Part shown: positions 48,553 to 57,011 of the stretch, piece after piece
Layout: each line of letters starts with the position of its first letter
How positions within the stretch are numbered: the stretch's first letter is position 1
NCBI GenBank assembly: GCA_014529385.2
Contig: CM043962.1
Coordinates: forward strand, 93,012,180-93,076,179
DNA length: 64,000 nucleotides
Reading direction: 5' to 3'
From: Adiantum capillus-veneris
Lineage: Eukaryota > Streptophyta > Polypodiopsida > Polypodiales > Pteridaceae
The notes under the pieces: generated by a model
Database searches by the model: none
The model's input: only the letters and a program-made list of their open reading frames with translations
Told to the model about the DNA's origin: nothing
Program-made: the position numbers and the translations under genes

Positions 48553-49720
48553 GTGGTTGATGCACGGATTGCTCAACTTTTTGACGCGCAAAAGAAAGCC
48601 AAAAAGCATGGCAAAAAGTTGAAGAAAGGCATTGACTTCCCCGGTTATTTGGGTAGTCAGTCGGCATTTGACAAAGCAAAGAAACAGAAGAAGCGTGTTC
48701 GCTTTGAAGGAGTACCCAGTTCTTCTTCTGCTTCTTCTTCTGACAGTTCTTCTAGCTCTTCAGATTCGAGTGAAGAAGACAGAAAAGGCAAAAAGCGAAG
48801 CAAGAAACAACGCTTCGGAAAGGGCAAGAAAAACGCAAAGAAGTCTAAATCTCGCCCACTGACAGTTCTAAAGAGGACTTGTCTACAGACAGTTCAGACT
48901 CCGATGACGGAAATTTTTATTCGAACAAGAAGAATTTTTATATAGCGAACCAGTACGACTTTCTGGAAGATAAAAGCAAGAAAGTCCGAGAGTTTAAGGA
49001 AGGTGGACAGTCGATCAAATTTGACACTTTTTCAGGATACCAAGATGCTTCAAAGGCTTTGTCTTTTATACAGCAATTTAACATCGCTTTTGTGGGCGGA
49101 TGCTACCCAGAGCACTCCAAGATTCGGAGAGCTACCTCTTACTTTAAGGGGAATGCTTGCACTTGGTGATCCACGCTTCTTTTAAACAAAACTGCGCCAG
49201 TTAAATGGCTGAAATTTTAGAAGCTTTTTATTTCTTCTCGGTTGACGCAAGAGTATGAATGCGATATACGAGCTGCTTGGAACCATCTTCGGATGACTAA
49301 GAGAGATACAGTGAATGCTTACTGTGAGAGATTCTGGAGCTCTTTTCTACCCGCCTCTTCATTCAAGAAGACCTCGTTCAGAGAACAGATTGAGTGGTTC
49401 ACCTCGGGTCTACCTATAGAGATTCGAGATCACTGCTTGGAACAGAAGGCAGCTTCTATTCAGGAGTTGATGAGTCATGCAAAGCGGGGCTTTGCCATTC
49501 ACTCTGGCAGTCTGACCTACCACACCGATGAGGCCATGATACAACGAGCCGAACAGACTTCTGGGAATGAAAGTAGAAAGAGAAAGGCAACCAAGAGAAG
49601 AAGGATGCACGACCCAAGCTTACTCCTCAGGAGCGAGCTTGCTTCATTAGGGAGGGAAAGTGCTTTGGATGCGGGGAACATGGACATATCTCTACGAAGT
49701 GCCCTAAAAAGTCACAGAAA
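48553..49720 (+). pseudogene. Chromovirus gag, broken
   Basis: A basic N-terminus (KKAKKHGKKLKKG), DFPGYLGSQSAF, then a long Ser/Asp run and Lys-rich tract to about 48880, where a frameshift occurs. Capsid follows: IKFDTFSGYQDASKAL, FIQQFNIAFVGG, SYFKGNACTW, then TGA, TAG, then QEYECDIRAAWNHL, TVNAYCERFWSSFLP and EIRDHCLEQKAASIQELM. Another frameshift near 49620 gives CFGCGEHGHISTKCPKK, a CX2CX4HX4C zinc knuckle at 49660-49710. The Ser/Asp-rich N-terminal insert is unusual for the family. Confidence 0.88.
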
Positions 49721-50430
49721 GAACAAAATGATAAGGATGACGACAGGCCTGAGAGTTCGCGAGTAGCCGAGGAATGTGGACGAAAAGGCAAGATGAAAAC
49801 AGGACTGGTTCCAGATTGTGTGGGTATCGATCCCATTACCATGGACGAGAGTACAGAAATTTGCCAAGCTTGGGGCAAAGTGAAAGATCAAGAGACCCTG
49901 ATCTTCTTTGATGGAGGAGCCAAGGCCAACTTTAATTCATCGGAATTGGCAGCACGGCTCGAGATCACTCTCGGTCGGATGGGACCACTTGCGGAGGCAG
50001 TTCTAGCGGCATCCGGCAGGGACGTAGCCATTACACCTGTCATTGGCAAACTTCGGTTGCATTGTCAGGGGTATTTGGGACATGAGGACTTTTTCATAAT
50101 GCCTTTGGAAGGTTGTGATGTTCTCTTAGGGATTCCATGGTACCACAAGAACAACGTCGTGATCGATTATTGGGCGAGGAAAGAAACATTGACTATAGAG
50201 AAGGGCAGAAACATTGTACTTGATATTAAACTGAAGGGCGAGTCTGTCCCTATTGTATTGGCCTCGGCCATTTCTAAATTAATGAAATCCAGTCTGTTTG
50301 TTTACTCGATCTTTATGAAAGAATTGAGCGATAATGATCGGACAAATATGTCTAAACTTGATAAAGAACGCCAAGATTTTCTCCACTCTCACGCCGATTG
50401 CTTCTTAGAAGGCCTACCAGGCGAGTTCCA
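49721..50430 (+). pseudogene. Chromovirus protease
   Basis: Open from 49793 to 50458. The active-site strand reads LIFFDGGAKANF, so the box is D-G-G-A where D-S/T-G-A is usual. GHEDFFIMPLEGCDVLLGIPWYH is the conserved flap-to-C-terminus wording (CDVVLGIPW). The C-terminal linker with FLHSHADCFLEGLPGEF leads to RT after a frameshift near 50430. Apart from the active-site Gly the domain looks well kept. Confidence 0.85.
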
Positions 50431-51249
50431 ACTGCTCGTCCTGAAGATCATACATTGATCTCTAGAAGCACACCACCGAACCGGCCACCTTACCGTGTGA
50501 GCCGAGCACAGAATGAAGAGATTATGAACCAAGTGAAAGACCTCTTGAAAAAGGGTCTTGTCCAGCCTAGTACTTCACCGTATGGCTCTCCAATGTTGTT
50601 GGTTTTGAAGAAAGACGGATCTTGGAGAATGTGCATCGATTATAGAGCACTCAACAAAATCACTATCAAGAAAAGATTTCCGATTCCTAGGATCGATGAT
50701 ATACTCCACAGATTACAGAGATCCTCGTGCTTTAGCAGGATTGATCTGAAGAGTGGATATCATCAGATCAGAATTGCGCCTGGAGACGTCTACAAGGCAG
50801 CTTTTCGCACGACTTTTGGGTTATTTGAGTTTTTGGTGATGCCTTTTGGCTTAACCAATGCTCCTGCGACATTTAACCGGATGATAGACAGGAATTTTCG
50901 AGAGTACAGGCTATTTGTTGGCACTTTCTTTGATGATATCATTGTTTTCTCTAAGAATGAGGCAGAACACAAAGATCATCTGCTTCAGGTCTTTCAGGCA
51001 TTACGAGATCACAAGTTAGTGATTAATGCAAAGAAAAGTGAATTTTTCCTACCAGAGATACACTTTTTGAGACACATTGTCTCAGCGGCAATAGTGCAAA
51101 TGGATCCGGCCAAGATAGAGACTATACGTGATTGGCCCGATTTGAAGAATGTCCATGAAGTTAGAAGCTTCTTGGGACTGTGTTCGTACTACAGGCGGTT
51201 CATTCGAAAAATTGCAGAGGTTGCTTCCCCTTTGCCTATTTTCACATAG
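50398..51249 (+). pseudogene. Chromovirus reverse transcriptase, mostly intact
   Basis: NRPPYRVSRAQNEEIMNQV, LVLKKDGSWRMCIDYRALN, FSRIDLKSGYHQIRI (first Asp), FLVMPFGLTNAPATF and FFDDIIVFSK (catalytic DD), followed by FLRHIVS and VRSFLGLCSYYRRFI. All core RT blocks are present and uninterrupted over 283 codons. It ends at TAG 51247-51249, where relatives continue with K/QKG; RNase H follows in the same frame. Confidence 0.92.
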
Positions 51250-51640
51250 AAAGGAGTCCCTTTCTCGTGGGGATCCACAGAGGTGTCTGCCTTTCAGACA
51301 TTGAAAGAGAAATTGACTACGGGACCAGTTTTGACTTTGCCGGACTTGCAAAAGTCATTTGAAGTATATTGTGATGCTTGTGGTCGTAGTTTGGGTGCGG
51401 TCTTAATGCAAGAAGGCCATGTCATTGCTTACGAGAGCCAATTGTTCTCAAGGCCGGAGATGACATCACAGATTTATGAGAAAGAGCTTTTGGCGGTTAT
51501 CCATGCTCTTACTCAATGGCGGCATTACCTACTCGGAGCGGATTTTACTGTCTTTACAGACCATCAGAGTATGTTACATATACAAATTTTGCAGACGTTT
51601 TCACACGGATACGGGATGGGGAGACAGTAGCGGGATATTC
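51250..51640 (+). pseudogene. Chromovirus RNase H, C-terminal part deleted
   Basis: Same frame as RT: LTLPDLQKSFEVYCDACGRS (first Asp), EKELLAVIHAL (catalytic Glu), FTVFTDHQSML (third Asp). After HQSML the usual LARWLE...GKxNVVADALSR segment is missing. The text passes into the integrase lead within about 25 codons, so several dozen residues plus linker are deleted, with a frame change near 51610. Confidence 0.85.
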
Positions 51641-52640
51641 CATTTGGGATGGCTACTTGATGAGAAAAACCATGTTGTGCGTTACACAGCAGTTGAGGGA
51701 AAAGGTTATGACTGAATGCCATTGTCCACCTTTTACGGGTCACCGCAGCATTGCTACCACCATAAAAGGGATAGAGAGATACTTCTTTTGGCCGAGACTC
51801 AAAAAGGACGTGGAAGAGTTTGTGTGCAGTTGCTTAGTATGCCAGAAGGTCAAGTTTGACAGACGTAAAGCACAAGGATTGTTACAGCCTTTACCCATAC
51901 CCACCCGCCCCTGGGAAAGTATTGCAATGGATTTCATTTTTGATCTCCCGAGAACACAGAGTGGTCACGATGGTATCTGGACTGTTATTGACAGATTTAG
52001 CAAACAGGCTCATTTCATTCCAGTGAAGAAAAAAGTCAAGCCGGATCACTTAGCGAGATTGTTTGTGGCCCAGATCTTCAGATTATATGGAATGCTTGAG
52101 ACGATTGTCTCCTACAGAGACCCTAGATTTACGAGTTTGTTTTGGAAGGCAATTTGGGAGAACATTGGCACGCGGTTGCAGTTCTCGTCATCGTTCCACC
52201 CGCAGATCGATGGGCAATCTAAGATTGCAAATTCAGTGGTTCTAGATTTATTGAAGTCTTATATCTCAGATCAGAAGACTCAATGGGAAGAGTACCTACC
52301 TTTGGTGGAATTTGCCTACAATAACACGATACACTCTTCGACGGGGAAGGCGCCGTTTGAGATTGTTGAAGGTACTACGAAGGTTCCATCCTTCCTAAGC
52401 ACAAAAGATAAGATTTTTGAAGCGGATGAATATATGCGAGACTTACTAACGGCTTTTGCTAAGGTTCGCGAGACTTCGCAAAAGTCTCAAGAACGACAGA
52501 AAAAGGCAGCGGATCGCCATCGTCGCGACTTGAAATTGAAGGAGGTTGATTGGATGCTCTTACGTTTTAAGAAGGCACGCCTGAGAAAGAAAAAGGGAAA
52601 GGGAGGCTTTTTTCAAAGCTTAGTATGCAATACTATGAAC
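51600..52640 (+). pseudogene. Chromovirus integrase with altered catalytic residues
   Basis: An open frame from 51516 runs to 52664. Zinc domain: GHRSIATTIKGIERYFFW and CSCLVCQKVK. Core: WESIAMDFIFDLP keeps the first Asp. The second block reads IVSYRDPRF where relatives have SDR, so catalytic Asp is Tyr (52113-52115). The third block reads HPQIDGQSKIAN where relatives have DGQ(S/T)E, so catalytic Glu is Lys (52221-52223). C-terminal part: FAYNNTIHSSTGKAPFEI, KAADRHRRDLKLKEVDWMLL. The frame is long and clean, so the fold remains but catalysis should be lost. Confidence 0.88.
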
Positions 52641-52990
52641 CTTTCCACATCACTGAAAAGATAAATGATGTCTCCTTCCGACTGAAACTGCCTGATACTT
52701 GGAGGATTCACAATGCATTTCATGTGAGTCTCTTGAAACCTTTTAAGGGTGATGTGCCTGATGATGGGAAGCCTGATGAGCAACCCTAAGTGGAAGAAAA
52801 CGAGGAGATCCTTGTTCCTGAACAGATTTTGGCACATAAGGATACAAAGAATAAAGGTAAAGTCCGAAGGCGGTTCTTGGTTAAGTTCAAGAACTATCCT
52901 GCATTGGATGCGAAGTGGATGGAGGAGGAGGACCTAGCAGATACTCCTCAGATTGTGAAACTTTACCTCGATGCTTTTGGTTTAGCATAG
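52641..52990 (+). pseudogene. Integrase tail and chromodomain
   Basis: After a frameshift near 52610 the tail reads YEPFHITEKINDVSF, RLKLPDTWRIHNAFHVSLLK. TAA at 52787-52789 interrupts. The chromodomain follows at about 52810-52975: ILVPEQILAHKDTK, RRRFLVKFKNYPALDAKWM and EEEDLADTP. In chromoviruses this module targets integration to particular chromatin. It ends in a clean stop at 52988-52990. Confidence 0.88.
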
Positions 52991-53577
52991 TCTACTCCAA
53001 ATAGAACCCAGAATTCAGCTTGGCCGGAGATCTGGTTGAGTGGGATGTTCAAGAGGGGAGTCACTCCGCTCCTTTGTCAACAGATGCCTTGATTTAGATA
53101 CTAGAGTCACTGATGTCTCTTTGAGCTTCAGGGATACTGAAAGCTGATAGTATTCTGCTGTATGACTTTATGAAATGGAATTCCTGAATATGACACTGAT
53201 TGGTTCTTGACTTCTTTTAAGTGCAAGAACTGATAGAAGAAATGACTGCAACATTTTGGTCTGATTGATCTCGAATAGACATGCTTGCAATAGGGGTTAG
53301 TCAATCGGACATCGATGAGGTCCCGATTGGATCTAGATGCAATTGCTAGCTACATTGCCGATAAATCATGGTCTAAGATCCGAATGAAGAATGTCATGTG
53401 ATGTCCTCTGATGTCGATTGATGTCCTGTGATATCCTGTAATGTGATTGTCGATTGGTACATGTGCTAGATGTATGTTCGTAGTACTAACAGTCAGCGTC
53501 TGCTAAGACGGTTTATGGCTTCTGTCCGTTTTGCAGGCGTAATCGAGGGCGATTACAATGCTTTCAAGAGGGGGGTA
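52991..53577 (+). other. Post-pol spacer with two polypurine-like tracts
   Basis: TTCAAGAGGGGAG at 53048-53060 and TTCAAGAGGGGGGTA at 53563-53577 resemble each other. The second is followed by TGTCACAAAG, a proper LTR-type start. No ORF of interest between them. Confidence 0.55.
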
Positions 53578-53867
53578 TGTCACAAAGTGATGACGTGTCT
53601 GCTGAGAGCATGCGAGAAAACCCTAGCCTTGATTGCTGCTGAAACCCTAATTCTGCAAATCCTAACCCTAAAACTGCAAACACTAAAATTTGCCAAAAAT
53701 CCTAATCCTAATCCTAAAACCTGTCCTAAACCCTAAACCTAACCCTAGCAGCAAGACATAATTTCCATGATGCGCTCGCATGATGACATGGCATCGTACG
53801 GAATTCTCCGGACTTTGCGGCACTGAAAATTGCAGCTTTTGCTTTATTCTGGCGACGCAATTTGAGC

Positions 53868-53900
<33 letters not shown>

Positions 53901-54195
53901 GCATTGCTTTATTTTTATTAAAAGCCTACACAGAGAGAGAGAGCTTGTGAGAGAAACTGAGTTAGCTTTTGATTGGAAGCTTTTGGGGCTCTGCTTTTGG
54001 CATCCCTTGTAAACAATAAATAAGCGGTTTTAGGCTCACTCTGCAGAGCATCTGGACGCAGAGTCTGACAGTGAAACCCTAACCGCTCTCTTGTACTTTG
54101 AACATCGATTAATACATAAAGAAATACCGAAAGGGGCGCCAATCTTTGGGGCCAATATCTCTAGGCACGGAACTCCGTCGGACCAATGCAAATCT
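53578..54195 (+). repeat. Second, unrelated LTR-like block inside the element
   Basis: Starts TGTCACAAAG after a polypurine tract and has a long A/C-rich first part, an AT-rich stretch near ttatttttattaaaagcc (53913-53930) that could hold a promoter, a GA tract and an aataaata signal near 54015. It shares no sequence with the outer LTRs beyond the first five bases. The end is not defined. Confidence 0.5.
53633..53749 (+). repeat. Degenerate telomere-like CCCTAA block
   Basis: Irregular repeats of aaaccctaa, cctaaccctaaa and cctaatcctaatcct over about 115 bases. The plant telomere unit is CCCTAAA. It lies inside the LTR-like block, so it is more likely an LTR motif than a former chromosome end. 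Confidence 0.8.
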
Positions 54196-54289
54196 GTTGT
54201 GATCTGCGAATTGTTTTGAATTGGTTATTTCGTGCTGTTGTGATTGATTCTTGACTTGGAGTGTCCAAGTCTGTTACACTTCGCTTGGA

Positions 54290-55179
54290 GGTGATGAGCA
54301 TGAGAGAGGCGAAGAAGAATTTTCCCCTCCAGGAGGTTTTTCTTACCCTCCCTCTTCCCCATCTACGCCAAGGATTGCACTAACTCCTATGGAGGAGTTG
54401 AAGCAGTTGTTTATGGAAAGAAAGTTAGAACGCGAAGCAAGAACAACAGAAAGAATGGCAGAAATTGATTGTCAGTACCAAGACAGAATGGTAGCCATAG
54501 CGCGTGAGCTCGAGCACGCTTGGAAGCCAAAGTAAGACAAGCAGAATGTGATCGCGAGAACAAAGCAAGACGAGAGAAGGGCGACCAACACATGAAAGAG
54601 TTGTGGCAACTTTTTTCTATTGTGCAGGCCCAGTTTGCATAGAATCAGGAAAAGGAGACTCTCTTAGTCTCTTCTTCTCCCAAGCATGATACACAGGATT
54701 TGCATGATGATAAGCATGATGATTTGGATGACGATGACAAGCATGATGGTTTGCATGATCAAGATGTGATTTCTCACAAGCATGATGATTTGTATGATCA
54801 AGACGTGATTGTTCACAAGGATAATGGTTTAGTTGATGCTTTTTCTAGCGAAGCTAACCTCGTTGCAAATTCGATTACTCATGAAGAATCGATCTTAGCT
54901 CTCGAGTCGAGGTCCACAGAACCCCCACAGGAAGATTCGATCAAACACGGCAAACTGATCTTGGCTCTAGAGCCTAGGTCCAAAGAACCCTTACAAGAAG
55001 TACTATGTGTTCGAATGATTCGTCAGCACGCATTGTTCGAGTGTTTCATTCGTGATCGTTTCTTGTATTATCATCAGCGTCTTTATGTGATCCCTTTTTC
55101 TAAGCATGACATATTGTATGTTGAGCACGTTTCACTCATGAATGAACACAAACGTATGCGGATTTTTCATGAAAGCTGA
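54290..55179 (+). pseudogene. Coiled-coil and His/Asp-rich ORF after pol
   Basis: Not a family I know. First a Pro/Ser segment (FSPPGGFSYPPSSPSTP), then a helical run with heptad-like Leu/Met (PMEELKQLFMERKLEREA) that shifts frame near 54515 and continues as AKVRQAECDRENKARREKG and MKELWQLFSIVQAQ. TAG at 54640-54642 interrupts. Then a repetitive stretch of HDD, KHDD and HDQDV units (about residues 1-45 of the frame opening at 54700), a duplicated LALE.RS.EP segment, and a basic end (FIRDRFLYYHQRL). The HDD stretch comes from a tandem catgatgat repeat and could bind metal, but that is speculation. It lies where accessory ORFs sit in the other Ty3 elements here, but shares no motif with them. 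Confidence 0.5.
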
Positions 55180-55733
55180 AAAGTATGCATTCAAGGAAGT
55201 CACATTCCATGTCTCTTCCTTGGCACGACATAGTTGTAGACAGAGCACATGAAAGTATGAGTACCAAGTGTGGGCATTTCCATTGTGTTTTGCCAAAGTT
55301 GATTGATTTAGATCAGCACGACAAGATTCAATCTCATTGTTTGCGTGTGTGTGGTGAACACTCCATCTCTTTGTTCATCTATATTGCATGCACAGTCTTT
55401 GAGGAAGGCAAGATTTTTTCCAATCACTTTACATGGAATAGGTATGTTCATGGTTTTGTGTTGGAGGTGGTTTCAAGAATTCTCAGCCATGGAGATTCTT
55501 GAAGAAGAAAGAAGTATGACTCTAGACGAAGTTGAAGCATCGAAAGAGCCACAAAAGACTTTGTGTCGCTTTCGACGCGGCCCAAAGAAGAAAACGTTGC
55601 AGACCTTTATGAAGTTCAAGTACCGCACGACCCACACATCAGAGTGGGCCGGCGAAGAGTCCCTTCCAGGATTCCGGATGCTATTGGCGATCTCCCTCGA
55701 CGCCATACAGTTTGATACCAGTACCTCACTTTG
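55180..55733 (+). other. Unassigned pre-LTR spacer
   Basis: Two frames (55185-55502 and 55345-55734) are open but share no recognised motif. The last, with a basic KKKTLQTFMKFKYRTTH segment, might be the end of the preceding ORF in another frame. Confidence 0.4.
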
Positions 55734-55745
55734 AAAAGGAGGGGA
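55734..55745 (+). promoter_or_regulatory. Polypurine tract before the outer 3' LTR
   Basis: AAAAGGAGGGGA abuts TGTCACTTGACA. Confidence 0.8.
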
Positions 55746-57006
55746 TGTCACTTGACACATCCAATCCTATGTGTCCGTGGACAAGCTACAACATGACCAG
55801 GGTTCAGTTCAGTCAAGTCAGTCTAGAATAGAAAGTGATCTGGCACTTTTGTGAGTCTGTTCGCAGACCGTGCATGACCAAACACGTAGAGTAGATACAT
55901 ATCCTCCGGTTGCACACAGCATGATCATCAACATTCCCATCAGAATCCATCAGGGGAATTTTCCAGTGCATTAAACCTATTTTCCCTAATTTTGACATTT
56001 TTCACTTATTATTTTTAAGTGACTTTTGTTGGGAACTAGGTAGGGCAATTTTGCTAAGATAATATATAAGCAACCCAAAGCTAGCACTTTCTGGCAGAAG
56101 AGGCAGGAGGAGCACCTTGCTCAACAGGCAACTTCTCAGCAAGACCAACCCCCGCGACAACTCTAGTGTTTTCTCTCAACAGAAGGCCTAGCGTTTTTGC
56201 ACCAGATCAGCCAACGTTTTTGCACTTGTAGATTCTCGGCGACAGTAGACGGCAGATCAGTCCTAGCGTTAGCAGATTCCCACAGCAACACAACAGATTT
56301 CCTAGCGTTAGGCAGATTTCCCCGCAAGGTTAGTTTTCAGCCCTAGCATTTTTGGTTTGTAGATCAATCTCATCGTTTTTGCAGATCATCGCGATAGAAT
56401 CAGCCATAGGACCAACGTTTTCAGTTTTCAGCCTTTAGCACTCGTAGAACAAGTCCCGAACCTCGCAGATCTCACCCTTCCGCAGTAGTTCCTTGCCGCA
56501 CGGTGGGATCCATCGAAGTTTATAGATTCAGCCCGGAAAACGCAGATTTCAGCATATGTGTTTTCAGCGCGTCGTCGTTGCATCGTCGCCGTCGAGATCC
56601 TCACCGACATAGAGTTAGAATTCAGCAGATAAAGATTTGCAGATTTCAGCCCTTAGAGTTTTCAGATTTCAGCCCGTCTCGTCATCGTCCTCATCGTCGT
56701 CGACATCGTCGGCAAGTCCAAGCATTGTAGAGATTTGTGCAATCATAAGTAGACTGCTCTCGCCAACGAGAGTGGGGCCTTCGGAGGAGGGTTTTACAAC
56801 GTCTCTGGTGTCGTATTCTCTTCTCTCTCTATCTCTCAGTCTCATACACTTTCACTCATAGTGTCCATTCACTTTGTTTGTGTCCACTGCACTCTCACAT
56901 TAAGAACGGAAGGCTCTACCTTCCATAAGAATAAAAGGAACCTTGAGCATAGATTGGAGCACTCATCTTGAGCAAAGTTCAAACATTCATTCCGCTGCAC
57001 CTCACA
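55746..57006 (+). repeat. 3' LTR of the composite element, 1,261 bp
   Basis: Matches the 5' LTR over 55746-56033 and 56516-57006. The extra 56034-56515 segment has repeated cctagcgtt and tttttgcac phrases. Either it was deleted from the 5' LTR or inserted here. Since the two LTRs are copied from one template at insertion, the difference arose afterwards. Confidence 0.92.
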
Positions 57007-57011
57007 AAAAG

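Larger units (their letters stand above)
47426..57006 (+). mobile_element. Composite chromovirus-type Ty3 element, 9.6 kb
   Basis: Outer LTRs at 47426-48211 and 55746-57006, with target duplication AAAAG at 47421-47425 and 57007-57011. Inside: Met-tRNA primer site, gag, protease, RT, RNase H, integrase, chromodomain. Between chromodomain and 3' LTR are 2.7 kb that hold two extra polypurine-like tracts, an unrelated LTR-like block and a second ORF. Because the outer target duplication is intact, the whole composite inserted once. The extra block was therefore either part of the transposed RNA or inserted later. Confidence 0.9.

Noticed and set aside
53633-53749. Interstitial telomere marking an ancient chromosome fusion
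   Set aside because: Short, irregular, and inside an LTR-like block of a transposon.
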